This document shows, piece after piece, positions 1-9,120 of a DNA stretch of 64,000 nt. Source of the stretch: Halorubrum sp. DM2. GTDB lineage: Archaea > Halobacteriota > Halobacteria > Halobacteriales > Haloferacaceae. The notes under the pieces were generated by a model, which made no database searches, was not told the DNA's origin, and saw only the letters and a program-made list of their open reading frames with translations. Within the stretch, counting starts at the first letter, position 1. Every line of letters begins with the position of its first letter. Where the stretch lies: NCBI RefSeq assembly GCF_901686465.1, contig NZ_LR594487.1:3175773-3239772 (forward strand), written 5' to 3'. Position numbers and translations under genes: made by a program.

Positions 1-261
1 AATAAGGTTAGTGAGGCAGTCGCCTCGAAAAAGGCGGTCGTTACTGAACAATCGCCGGCCATCGATAAGTGGTTCAAACACGGCGAAAGTATCTATACTG
101 TTCCACCGGACAATCCAGTTGGATTGGCTGACGCGATACAGACGCTCGCCACAGAACGGGATCGCATAGAACGACTCGAAGCGGGTGGCTACCGCGTGTA
201 TCAACAGGAGTTCGATGTGACAAGTATCGGAGAAATATTAGAGGACCAGTTGTTCTCCTAG
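1..261 (+). CDS. Glycosyltransferase family 4, C-terminal fragment
   Basis: Reading frame open from the first base of the window to TAG at 259-261; 86 residues remain. The text ends like the C-terminal half of a GT-B fold GT4 enzyme: a motif of the form PPDNPVGLADAIQTL, where the donor-site domain moves into the helix covering the cleft, followed by a closing helix. This part of the family contributes to nucleotide-sugar binding. The N-terminal acceptor domain and the E-x7-E motif lie outside the window. It is followed in the same direction by two sugar epimerases, so a role in surface glycan assembly is likely. Substrate cannot be told. Confidence 0.75.
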   Translation, partial: NKVSEAVASKKAVVTEQSPAIDKWFKHGESIYTVPPDNPVGLADAIQTLATERDRIERLEAGGYRVYQQEFDVTSIGEILEDQLFS

Positions 262-317
262 AGCTGGTCACCTCTGTAAGTCGGAGAATATATTACCCCT
301 AGTTGACGATCTGTAGT

Positions 318-1325
318 ATGGAGTTATCCGGATCGACAACCTTAGTCACGGGTGGTGCCGGTTTCATCGGTAGCCACCTCGTCGACCGCCTCTTGGAGGA
401 AGACTGTAACGTCGTCGTCGCAGACGATTTTTCTCGTGGTTCACTTGAACACCTCGAGCATGTCTCAGATGAGATCGATATCGTGCCGGCCGATCTCACA
501 ACTCGCGAAGGATGTCTGCGTGCTACTGAGGGCGTCGATCACGTCTTTCATCTTGCCGCGCGAGTTGGTGGGATTCATTACATCAAACGCGAGAACGTGG
601 GGGGACTAACGCCTAGTGTACTGATGAATCAGCACATGCTAGAGGCCTCACGAATCAATGATGTCGATAGATTTCTCTTTGCTTCCAGTGCGTGTATATA
701 CCGACAACAGCATAATGACCTAAATCGTTTCACGGAGGACCAAGCGATTCCAGCAGACCCACACAGTACCTACGGATGGGCGAAGGTACTTGGCGAAGTA
801 GCGTGCCAAGCGTACCACGAAGACTGCGATCTCGACTGTGCGATGGTCCGCATTTTCAACGCGTATGGTCCCCGAGAGAATTTAGATCTAGACAGCGCAC
901 ATGTCATTCCCTCGTTCATCCGCAAAGCCATCGAGTATCCTGAGCGGGACTTCGAGATGTTTGGCGATGGATCGCAAGAGCGTGGTTTCATCTACGTGAG
1001 CGACCTCGCCGAAGGGATGGTTCGAGCCATCGAGCGAAAAGCAGACGGCGAACCGATCAATCTCGGAAACGGTGAGGAGGTCGTAAGTATCATGGACCTC
1101 GCAGAACTGGTTGTCGAAATCAGCGGCAAAGATATCGAGATTCAACACGACATGGACGCACCAGAGGGTACTTACAAATACGCGGCGGACACCACAAAAA
1201 TGCAGGAAGCTCTCGACTGGACTCCCGAAGTGAGCCTTACAGAGGGGCTGGCGGAGACTTACGAGTGGGCTGCAAACGAACTTGATGCGGAGGAAGAAGC
1301 GTTCTCCGAGGTGACGGCAGAATGA
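318..1325 (+). CDS. NAD-dependent sugar epimerase/dehydratase (SDR)
   Basis: 335 residues from ATG 318; a TTG 15 nt upstream is in frame but weaker. Extended SDR fold: dinucleotide motif TGGAGFIGSH (residues 11-20), serine motif FASSACIY (121-128), and catalytic YGWAK with Tyr152 and Lys156. The stretch AARVGGIHYI, then many Met/Asn and SSACIY, resembles GDP-mannose 3,5-epimerase-like and related nucleotide-sugar epimerases more than GalE. It probably makes or interconverts a nucleotide sugar in the cytoplasm for the neighbouring glycosyltransferases. Its last 4 bases overlap the next epimerase, indicating translational coupling. Exact substrate unknown. Confidence 0.85.
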   Translation: MELSGSTTLVTGGAGFIGSHLVDRLLEEDCNVVVADDFSRGSLEHLEHVSDEIDIVPADLTTREGCLRATEGVDHVFHLAARVGGIHYIKRENVGGLTPSVLMNQHMLEASRINDVDRFLFASSACIYRQQHNDLNRFTEDQAIPADPHSTYGWAKVLGEVACQAYHEDCDLDCAMVRIFNAYGPRENLDLDSAHVIPSFIRKAIEYPERDFEMFGDGSQERGFIYVSDLAEGMVRAIERKADGEPINLGNGEEVVSIMDLAELVVEISGKDIEIQHDMDAPEGTYKYAADTTKMQEALDWTPEVSLTEGLAETYEWAANELDAEEEAFSEVTAE

Positions 1326-2338
1326 GCTTCGAGGGCGACACCGTTCTCGTTACTGGTGGTGCGTCGTTCATTGGTAGTCACCTCGTTGAAGAACTTGTCG
1401 AGGAGGGAGCCGACGTTCGTGTTGCCGACGACCTTTCTAGTGGCGAGCGAGAGAACCTGGTAGCCGTTCAAGAAGAGGTTGAGTTCCGGGAGGGCAACCT
1501 CAAGGACCGCTCGTTCGCGAACGAAGCGACGGAAGACATCGACCGTCTCTTTCACCTTGCTGCCGATCACGGCGGCCGCGGATACATCTCGAATTATCCC
1601 GCGAACTGCGCGACGAACATGGCTCTGGACAACATCGTCTTTGAGGCTGCCGTCCAGAACGGCGTAGAGAAGATCACGTTCGCGTCGAGTGCTTGTACAT
1701 ACCCCACGGACATACAGCAGGAGCGTCAGCGCCTTCAGGAGGACATGGTGAGCTTCGACGAGCGCGGCGGCGCGTATGCCGACGAGACCTACGGTTGGGC
1801 GAAACTCATGGGGGAACGTTCGCTACAGGCGTTCCATGAACAGTACGGCGTCGATACGAGTTCTGTTCGTATTTTCACCGCCTACGGCCCTCGAGAAAAT
1901 GAGACCCACGCGATCATCGCGCTAATCGCGAAGGCGTACGCAGGCCAAAATCCGTACCAGATCTGGGGCGACGGTGAACAGACGCGGAACTTTACGTACG
2001 TCAAAGACATCACGAAGGCGCTACGGCTCGCGAACGAGAACATCACTGATTCGACGCCAGTGAATGCCGGTATCTCCGAGTACATTTCGATCAACGAGGT
2101 CGTCGATGCCATCTTCGAGTATCTCGGTGAGGAACCCGGTGAAATCAACCACATGACTGACAAGCCGGTCGGTGTTCGGCATCGTGCGGCGGATACAACC
2201 CGGGCAGAAGAGCTGCTCGGCTGGAAGCCCGAGTACAGCCTCGAGGACGGGCTCGCTGAGACCATCGACTGGTACACCGCGAACCGGGACCGGGAGTATG
2301 TCCGGGAGAATTTAGAGACGCTGCTCCACGAACGATAA
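1322..2338 (+). CDS. NAD-dependent sugar epimerase/dehydratase (SDR), second copy
   Basis: 338 residues, starting inside the previous stop (ATGA overlap). Paralogue of the upstream gene: Rossmann motif TGGASFIGSH (11-20), FASSACTYP (120-128), YGWAK (Tyr157, Lys161). The middle glycine of the GxxGxxG motif is serine here (Ser15), whereas the upstream paralogue keeps glycine. C-terminal region with ADTTRAEELLGWKPEYSLEDG is the usual substrate-domain ending of NDP-sugar epimerases. The coupled pair suggests two successive steps, or a heteromer, in one nucleotide-sugar pathway. Codon use is closer to the core genome than the AT-rich genes that follow. Confidence 0.83.
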   Translation: MSFEGDTVLVTGGASFIGSHLVEELVEEGADVRVADDLSSGERENLVAVQEEVEFREGNLKDRSFANEATEDIDRLFHLAADHGGRGYISNYPANCATNMALDNIVFEAAVQNGVEKITFASSACTYPTDIQQERQRLQEDMVSFDERGGAYADETYGWAKLMGERSLQAFHEQYGVDTSSVRIFTAYGPRENETHAIIALIAKAYAGQNPYQIWGDGEQTRNFTYVKDITKALRLANENITDSTPVNAGISEYISINEVVDAIFEYLGEEPGEINHMTDKPVGVRHRAADTTRAEELLGWKPEYSLEDGLAETIDWYTANRDREYVRENLETLLHER

Positions 2339-2421
2339 TTCGCGGTCACGAGTATTTCAGCACATTCCGGTAGTTCTTTTATATTTGTGAGATCCTTCCA
2401 GATTTAAAACACAGAGTTACG

Positions 2422-3720
2422 TCATCGAGTGTCATCAGGTAATTTATTGTATCGGAGCAAATGATATACCGGATAACGCCATAACGGTAAGAAATTTGAG
2501 ACAGCCTGCCAGGCGATGTGTTCCAGTTGGTAGGTCATTGATGACTGGCCAAATGAAGTATGTAGGCGTGACCGATACTCGGATTCAAATTCGCCCAACT
2601 GGAGCGTCGAATCTGACAGGGGTTCTCCAGAATGGTTAGCTAATCGAAAGTATTCCTTCTCCAGCTCTTGAGTAACCTTCTTAGGCCCGAATCTCTGAAG
2701 AGCGCGTTTCTTGCCAGTCTTTCCAAACTTCCTCCTTTTATCATCATCCTCTATTAACTCAATAATAGCGCTTGCGAAGCTCTGGCTACTATTGGCTACA
2801 AAACCTGTCTCTCCGTGATCAACGAGTTCAATTTGTGCGTTATCCCGCATCGGTGTTGAATTAACGACTACGGGGGTCTCTCTTGCTAGCGATTCCGCGA
2901 TAACGTACCCGAAGCTTTCTCCAATTTTGCTGGAATGCGCCATCACATCAATAGAATCGTAGAATTTGTAGACTTCTCTCGGGTGAATATAATCAATATA
3001 GTGACAATTATCGTCGAGACCTCGACGTTTGATTTCTCTTTTGACATCCTCTAACGGATTAACAAGAAGAATTATCGTTTCTGGCTTCACTCTGACTACC
3101 CGCTCAAATGCGTCTATCTCTATTTGTGACCACTTATTGTTCGCCTCCTGCCTACTGATCTTTCCGATAACCGGAACGTTTGAGCAGATGTTGAGTTTCT
3201 CTCGAAATGCTGGTGATTCGTCTGTTTCAAGCTCCGAACGTGACAATGGATAGTACATCCGCTGATACTTAGCTAGTGTTTCGTGTTCTCGGTCAACAGA
3301 AAATAAGCGGAAAAACCGTAACCTAGTCATGTCACTTATAAAATAGTACCTATCCACAATACTATCCACTTTCGATTTGTTCGGCCATCCAAAATTGTCA
3401 GTCAATACTATATTCGGAACATCAGCGGATTTAAGCTCCTCTGTGGTTGATTCAGTTAAACCCGACCCGTGGAGGTGGACAATTTGGGGGTTCTTTTTTC
3501 TGATTGTTTCACCCAATTTTTTAGGAGAACCAAGTACAGTCACGTCGTGGCCTTGGGAGCGGAGGTATTCTCCACGTATGCCCCCTTCGTGGATCCCGAC
3601 AACAGAAACATCAAAATTCTCTTCATTTATGTTTTCCGCGAAAACCTCAATCGCCTTCTCAGTGCCTCCTGACCCCAAAACTTTCCCAACATGCATAACT
3701 CGGATCGGCTCTGTTCCCAT
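2422..3720 (-). CDS. Glycosyltransferase family 4
   Basis: 432 residues from ATG at 3720, which puts the first beta strand (IRVMHVGKVLGSGGTE) at the N terminus; an in-frame ATG at 3744 would add 8 residues. GT-B fold: N-terminal Gly-rich acceptor loop, central HLHGSG motif, and the C-terminal E-x7-E donor motif GESFGYVIAESLARETPVV. Cytoplasmic or membrane-peripheral retaining sugar transferase. It is oriented against both neighbours and is clearly AT-rich, suggesting separate acquisition. The C-terminal tail of about 60 residues after the GT fold is not recognised. Donor and acceptor unknown. Confidence 0.85.
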   Translation of the reverse strand: MGTEPIRVMHVGKVLGSGGTEKAIEVFAENINEENFDVSVVGIHEGGIRGEYLRSQGHDVTVLGSPKKLGETIRKKNPQIVHLHGSGLTESTTEELKSADVPNIVLTDNFGWPNKSKVDSIVDRYYFISDMTRLRFFRLFSVDREHETLAKYQRMYYPLSRSELETDESPAFREKLNICSNVPVIGKISRQEANNKWSQIEIDAFERVVRVKPETIILLVNPLEDVKREIKRRGLDDNCHYIDYIHPREVYKFYDSIDVMAHSSKIGESFGYVIAESLARETPVVVNSTPMRDNAQIELVDHGETGFVANSSQSFASAIIELIEDDDKRRKFGKTGKKRALQRFGPKKVTQELEKEYFRLANHSGEPLSDSTLQLGEFESEYRSRLHTSFGQSSMTYQLEHIAWQAVSNFLPLWRYPVYHLLRYNKLPDDTR

Positions 3721-3867
3721 AGCATCATGCTTGGCATAGTTCATCTCAAACGTTCCGATGTACAGTTAGAAATAAAATAGTGGATTTAGCTTAGTACTGT
3801 ATCGAACTCTCACAGTATAGAGTACTTCACACGCATATAAGTACACGGTTCAAAGAGTAATCATACA

Positions 3868-5301
3868 ATGAAACTGGGACAAATATCTGTCATACACTTT
3901 CTCTCAAATATATCTGCCTCGATTCTGGGATTCATTTCGACTATCTACATCGCTCGGGTATTAGGTTCGGGTGTTCTAGGGACATACTCGGTCGCGCTCG
4001 CAGTAGTGTCTTGGTTAGGGCTACTTGGAACAATGGGTATTACCTCAGCAATTACAAAGCGAGTGAGTGAGCAGGAAGACAGCGAAGCGTACGCCCTAGC
4101 TGGACTCATTATTATAACTACGTTGTTTGTGTTTATTTCAATCCTTGTAACTCTGTTTCAACACAATATTAATCGTTATGTGGGATTCCCTGCGGCACCA
4201 TTCATTGTCGGTATGTTGGGAGTTCTTTTGGGCTATAATCTTATTACATCACTACTCAGCGGCAAGCATCTAGTCCATATCACCGGCATTTTTTCACCTA
4301 TCAAAACTGGGTCACGGGCAGGGATTCAGATTGGCGCAGTCATTTCGGGAATCGGTGTGGCTGGCCTGTTTGGGGGGTATATTCTCGGTTATTTGATTGT
4401 AATCCTATTAGGATCATATATAGTTGTGAAAAAATTTGAAAGAGTTGTCATCCCTGAGCGAAAGCACTTTAATCGGATAATCGACTACGCGAAGTTCTCT
4501 TGGCTCGGAAGTCTCCGATCAAACGCGTTCAATTGGGTAGACATAGCTCTACTCGGCTTCTTTGTCTCAAACTCTTTCATCGGTTACTATACTGCTGCTT
4601 GGAACATTTCTCAATTTCTCATAATATTTGGTGCATCTTTGAGTCAAACGCTTTTTCCAGAAATAAGTAAAATTTCGTCTGAACAATCTCCTAGGAGAGT
4701 GTCTTCACTATTGAATACCGGGTTATCCTATGCGGGTCTATTCCTAATTCCAGGGCTGGTTGGTGGGGGAATACTTGGAGAACAACTCTTGCGGATCTAC
4801 GGCCCGAATTTCGCACAAGCACGTGTGGTCTTAGTGATTCTGATAGTAGCGACGTTGGTACAAAGTTATCAAAGGCAGATCACAACGACGCTAAACGCAA
4901 TAGACCGCCCTGATCTCGCATTCCGTGTAAACACAGTCTTTATTTGTACAAATATAGCGCTGAATGCCCTCCTGATTTACCTTTTTGGATGGGTAGGTGC
5001 TGCGGTAGCCACCGCAACATCTGTCGGTATAAGTCTTTGTACAGGGTATCTCTACTTGAACTCAATCATCAAATTTCAGGTTCCAGTCAAAGAAATTTTA
5101 AAGCAAGTGCTTGCAAGTGCGATTATGGGCGTATTCGTTTGGGGCGCTCTTGTAGCTGAACAGCAATATATACATATAAATCATAACCTGTTGTTAGTAT
5201 TCTCTCTAGTGACCCTGGGAGCGTCAATATATTTTGTGTCACTGCTCATTTTATCGGTTACATTTCGGAATACTGTAAGAAATAACCTACCTTATATCTG
5301 A
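3868..5301 (+). CDS. Polysaccharide/lipid-linked glycan flippase (Wzx/MOP superfamily)
   Basis: 477 residues with about 12-14 predicted membrane segments. Starts with the family-typical pattern of two early helices and the motif IYIARVLGSGVLGTYSVAL, where the R-x-LG-x-x-x-x-G signature of oligosaccharide flippases is seen. It should move a dolichyl-phosphate-linked sugar or glycan across the cytoplasmic membrane, ahead of AglB transfer or polymer assembly. A TATA-like element at about 3833-3839 sits roughly 30 nt before ATG 3868, consistent with a leaderless transcript. Strongly AT-rich, flanked by a divergent GT4 gene and a downstream phosphatase-fold gene. Confidence 0.88.
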   Translation: MKLGQISVIHFLSNISASILGFISTIYIARVLGSGVLGTYSVALAVVSWLGLLGTMGITSAITKRVSEQEDSEAYALAGLIIITTLFVFISILVTLFQHNINRYVGFPAAPFIVGMLGVLLGYNLITSLLSGKHLVHITGIFSPIKTGSRAGIQIGAVISGIGVAGLFGGYILGYLIVILLGSYIVVKKFERVVIPERKHFNRIIDYAKFSWLGSLRSNAFNWVDIALLGFFVSNSFIGYYTAAWNISQFLIIFGASLSQTLFPEISKISSEQSPRRVSSLLNTGLSYAGLFLIPGLVGGGILGEQLLRIYGPNFAQARVVLVILIVATLVQSYQRQITTTLNAIDRPDLAFRVNTVFICTNIALNALLIYLFGWVGAAVATATSVGISLCTGYLYLNSIIKFQVPVKEILKQVLASAIMGVFVWGALVAEQQYIHINHNLLLVFSLVTLGASIYFVSLLILSVTFRNTVRNNLPYI

Positions 5302-5383
5302 TCCATTTTTGGTATAAAACACTGTTGAATTCACATGTACTAAGCGACGGGGTTTTTACGCTTGAGAATAGATTCCATCTTAA

Positions 5384-6313
5384 ATGTCTGAACTACCGTT
5401 CTCAAAACGGGCCAAGCTCTGGGCTTCGAAGTTCCCACTTCGTTTAAACCGGGCTTATTATAGCCGGATGGGAATGTGTGATTTTAATCCATCTGGCACT
5501 GACATTTTTCAGGAGGACTGGGATAACCTTCTAATTCTGGACGCATGTCGTTATGACACGTTTGCTGAAATTTCAAACCTACCAGGAACCCTTGAGAAGA
5601 GAATATCGCGCGCATCGACGACGGACGAGTTCATGCGGGCAAATATTAGTCAAAAAACTTTTGAGGACACGGTCTACGTAACTGCCCAACCAAGTATTCA
5701 CGTAACAGAGGGAGTTGACCCGACATTTCATGATGTAATTGACTTGTGGGAGGACAGATGGGACGACGAACTTCGAACTGTGCCCCCGGAAGTCGTCACG
5801 GAAGCTGCTATTGAGGTAAACAAAGAGTATCCGGACAAGCGACTTTTTATTCATTACCTCCAACCACATTATCCATTTATCGGAGAAACAGGCCGAAAAT
5901 ATTTCAATTATCCGGGGTACGACACACCACTCGAGTCTGATGAAACAAGTGAAAAATTCTGGGATACCGTTGGAACTAGAATCAATGATGTACCCGAGGA
6001 CATCGTCAAGCGTGCGTATCGTGAAAATTTAGAAGAGACTTTACCTCACGTAGAAGAGTTAATTACGACAATACCTGGGAAATCAGTAGTCACCGCCGAT
6101 CACGGTGAAATGCTCAACGATTGGGCTCGGCCTGTTCCATATCGCCTCTACGGACATCCTGCTGGCCTGTATACCCGGGAGCTTGTGGAAGTTCCTTGGC
6201 ACACGTACACGAATGGTGATCGGCCAGAAATAAATGATGGTAAATCAAGTGAACTTGACGAGGTCGACAAAGAAGTTGTCGAAGACCGTTTACAGGATCT
6301 TGGTTATGCGTGA
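5384..6313 (+). CDS. Compact alkaline-phosphatase-superfamily protein (sulfatase-like)
   Basis: 309 residues. Metal-site motif DNLLILDACRYDTF near residues 46-60, a candidate Ser/Thr nucleophile stretch RASTTDEF near 70, a central HYLQPHYPF, and the second metal site TADHGEMLNDW followed by a His in LYGHPAGLY. This is the alkaline phosphatase/sulfatase fold reduced to its core, with no CxPxR formylglycine motif, so a classical sulfatase is unlikely; phosphatase, phosphotransferase or phosphoglycan modification is possible. No signal peptide is clear. The same compact type recurs at 13207-14169. It sits 14-23 nt before a larger relative, probably in one transcript. Confidence 0.72.
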   Translation: MSELPFSKRAKLWASKFPLRLNRAYYSRMGMCDFNPSGTDIFQEDWDNLLILDACRYDTFAEISNLPGTLEKRISRASTTDEFMRANISQKTFEDTVYVTAQPSIHVTEGVDPTFHDVIDLWEDRWDDELRTVPPEVVTEAAIEVNKEYPDKRLFIHYLQPHYPFIGETGRKYFNYPGYDTPLESDETSEKFWDTVGTRINDVPEDIVKRAYRENLEETLPHVEELITTIPGKSVVTADHGEMLNDWARPVPYRLYGHPAGLYTRELVEVPWHTYTNGDRPEINDGKSSELDEVDKEVVEDRLQDLGYA

Positions 6314-6336
6314 TTTGGAACTAAACGGTGAGTAAG

Positions 6337-7803
6337 ATGACTTCACACAATCCCAATCCACCAAACGTGGTTGTAATTGTCTGCGATACACTCCGGCCCG
6401 ACATGCTTTCTTCTTACGGAGGTTCTGTAAATACTCCCGGCTTCGACAAAATAGCGGCTAACGGGACATTGTTTGAACAAGCGTACGCAGCGGGCCCCGG
6501 ATCATCCATCTCGCATGGTGCCCTATTCACCGGGAAGTATCCCTCGGAATCAGGTATCGTCGGGCAAGTAAAAATTCCACCCGAGGAAGGAACTGTTGCA
6601 GAATATTTTCGAAAGGTTGGATACGAAACTTTTGGCATTCCCGGTCCATCTCGAATTGGGTCTGACTGGGGGTACGACAAAGGATTCGACACGTATCTTG
6701 AAAAGTGGCGGGATATCCCGTCATCGTTAACGCTCGAAGATATCCGGAAAGCGATCTCTGATCCGACATTGGTTGAGCCGATGCCGAGTCACTTCTATCG
6801 GATGGCAAAACAGGGAAATGATAAATACACGGGGTATCTTGTCGATACCTTCATGCGGAAATTATCTAAAGATGTTGATGAGCCATTCTTTGCGTTCGCC
6901 AACTTTCCTTTCGTACACGCACCATATGATCCACCCAGACCATACAAAGAGCAAGCTACTCCAGAGCTGCGTCGTCCTTCTTTCGGTGCGCTAGAGCTCT
7001 TGCCTTGGACCGAGGAAAAACTGGACCGTGAAGATGTGCGTCAGCACCGGTTAGAAGCCATCCAAGATGGAACCGGAGATGCGAAATTCTTTGCAGATAG
7101 TTCTTGGCTTACTGACGAAGAAGTTCAAGTGTTGAGAGACTGGTACCGTGCATCAATCAAATATTTAGATACCCATATTGAGCGAATCTGGGAGTGGCTT
7201 GAGAGAACAGGGCAAATAGAGAACACTGTATTTGCGATAATGTCCGACCACGGTGAGTATCTTGGAGAACATGGCCTGCTTAAGCACATGTACTTTCACT
7301 TCAAAGAGGCGCTTCACGTCCCGCTAATTATCACTGGACCCAGTGTTCCAGAAGGGGAACGGCGGTCAGACTACGTTTCCCTTGTGGACGTGTTCGATAC
7401 ACTATGCCATCTAGCTGGAATCGAACGACCTGAATCCGTCACTGGCCACTCAGTCTTTGACGGTTCGCATCGTGACGCCGTATTTGCTGAGAACGGAATT
7501 CGTTCACTTCCCAATTTCTATCAAGAGCAGCTAGGTCCGGATCGACTTGATGAGTTCAAGCGTGGAAGAAAATCGATTCGAACGAAGGATTTCCTGTTTA
7601 CCCAAGATTCTGCCGGAGAATACAGCCTGTTTAAATTACCCGATGAGGAGTTGGTTAACGACCCCTCAGGGGAATTGGTTAATGATCTTCGAGAACGTCT
7701 TTTCGAGGAACTCGGTAGCGAATTCACCCACGACGAAGGATATGGTGATAACCTCGATCAGTCCGTTACAGAAAATCTACGTGAACTCGGTTATATCGAA
7801 TAG
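6337..7803 (+). CDS. Sulfatase-family hydrolase/transferase
   Basis: 488 residues from ATG 6337; a GTG at 6328 is also in frame. N-terminal metal motif VVVIVCDTLRPDMLSSYGG; at the nucleophile position it has GPGSSISHGALFTGKYPSE, so the expected Cys or Ser of a formylglycine sulfatase (CxPxR) is replaced by a Ser-rich stretch. C-terminal metal motif MSDHGEYLGEHGLLKH. Length and layout match sulfatase-family proteins near surface-glycan genes, where some act as phosphoethanolamine or phosphoglycerol transferases. No signal peptide is visible, so a cytoplasmic role on nucleotide sugars or lipid-linked glycans is possible. Substrate unknown. Confidence 0.78.
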   Translation: MTSHNPNPPNVVVIVCDTLRPDMLSSYGGSVNTPGFDKIAANGTLFEQAYAAGPGSSISHGALFTGKYPSESGIVGQVKIPPEEGTVAEYFRKVGYETFGIPGPSRIGSDWGYDKGFDTYLEKWRDIPSSLTLEDIRKAISDPTLVEPMPSHFYRMAKQGNDKYTGYLVDTFMRKLSKDVDEPFFAFANFPFVHAPYDPPRPYKEQATPELRRPSFGALELLPWTEEKLDREDVRQHRLEAIQDGTGDAKFFADSSWLTDEEVQVLRDWYRASIKYLDTHIERIWEWLERTGQIENTVFAIMSDHGEYLGEHGLLKHMYFHFKEALHVPLIITGPSVPEGERRSDYVSLVDVFDTLCHLAGIERPESVTGHSVFDGSHRDAVFAENGIRSLPNFYQEQLGPDRLDEFKRGRKSIRTKDFLFTQDSAGEYSLFKLPDEELVNDPSGELVNDLRERLFEELGSEFTHDEGYGDNLDQSVTENLRELGYIE

Positions 7804-7872
7804 AACAGCGGGAATTGTAGAATTAAGAAACCATACTATTACAAATACAGAATATAAGTGGTGGCATCCATA

Positions 7873-9069
7873 TTATATGTTTAATGCTTCCAGTGAGGCT
7901 ACAACTTCGTTAACATCTACGCGAACGTCTTCCCCTACCGGATCACATTCAATACAAGCGTAGTCAGATCCAAGTCCGTTTGCCATCTCAAAATAGACTG
8001 GCACGAAGTGAGACGCAAATAGTTCAATTACGGAGGCATCAACCGTATACATCAACTCTGTTAATCCAGCTCCATGTACCCCGACAATAGCTGAGGCGTT
8101 CTTAATTAATCGTTTTTGTTCGACGAAGCTCAGATCACTAAGGACGACGGTCTCAAACCCTTTCCCTTCTAGAACCGACTTTACTTCCTCCCAGTTGGTA
8201 ATTCGTCGGACATCAGCGTCCTCTTCTCGAGAGATAAGAACCTTCGATAGTGATTTTGAATCCTCTTTAGAGTCAATATTTGACCAAACGCGGTTCTGGA
8301 GCCATTCTAAGGCGAACGGTTCTCTCAGGTAATCTCCCGAAGTTCCACTCAGACACCGGCGGACCGACGGTAGCACAAGCCGATCAACCTTCGCCCTAGC
8401 GTTCTCACCCCATTCCACGTACTGCCCATCGTACCCTAGAAGATCAAGTGATTCTGAGACGAATGCTGGGGAGTTCGGGGGTATCAACAGTATTGGTTCC
8501 TCGCCAGTTTTCTGTATGTAATATTCTAGTCCTTGAATTTGGGTCAGGCATTCCTCGGTCCAATGGCTATAATTGGTTCCCCATCGCTTCAGCAATGGCA
8601 CAGCCACATCATACTGCCGCGGAACGTTGTTACGCCGAGAGAAATCCCATGTTCCGTAACTCAATGCTTCAACAGCGTCGTAAGCAAAGTCTACAGCCGA
8701 TCTGTCGTTTCCCGGCTGCCAGTAATTGTATACCAGATATTCGTCGGAAGAGGTGACTTTGATTCCGGGATATCCAACGAGTTCTACATCAGGAACTTCG
8801 ATTACGAACGGTGGATGACGCTTGTGCTTGCCGATTATGTTCTCAATTTCGGTCGGAAGATTATTGTAGTAATCAGGTTCTTCAAACGAAAATGAACGAC
8901 GTTCGCCAAACGACCAGTATTCAGCACGTCCTTGGTCAACAAGATCTCTGTATGAAACAACACTATCTCTGTATCGATCTTTAAAAGCCCATCTAGCTGC
9001 TTTTTTACCCCTTTCTGGAACGAGTCGCTCAGCGAGCGAACGAAAGATGGACGTTTGGTTTGGTACCAT
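7873..9069 (-). CDS. Glycosyltransferase family 61 (DUF563-type)
   Basis: 398 residues. The C-terminal third carries the family hallmark: AIVGVHGAGLTELMY, then a hydrophobic strand and VIELFASHF, as in GT61/capsular polysaccharide biosynthesis proteins. Central NYSHWTEECL matches the conserved HW segment of the same family. GT61 members are inverting sugar transferases that often add xylose, GlcNAc or similar to glycans; a UDP-xylose-type donor would fit the UDP-glucuronate-decarboxylase-like gene next door, but this link is inference. Convergent with the preceding sulfatase gene across 69 AT-rich bases. Confidence 0.78.
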   Translation of the reverse strand: MVPNQTSIFRSLAERLVPERGKKAARWAFKDRYRDSVVSYRDLVDQGRAEYWSFGERRSFSFEEPDYYNNLPTEIENIIGKHKRHPPFVIEVPDVELVGYPGIKVTSSDEYLVYNYWQPGNDRSAVDFAYDAVEALSYGTWDFSRRNNVPRQYDVAVPLLKRWGTNYSHWTEECLTQIQGLEYYIQKTGEEPILLIPPNSPAFVSESLDLLGYDGQYVEWGENARAKVDRLVLPSVRRCLSGTSGDYLREPFALEWLQNRVWSNIDSKEDSKSLSKVLISREEDADVRRITNWEEVKSVLEGKGFETVVLSDLSFVEQKRLIKNASAIVGVHGAGLTELMYTVDASVIELFASHFVPVYFEMANGLGSDYACIECDPVGEDVRVDVNEVVASLEALNI

Positions 9070-9120
9070 GATAATTAGTGTGTTATCGCGTTTGGAATTT
9101 GTGAATAGAACGGATACGGA

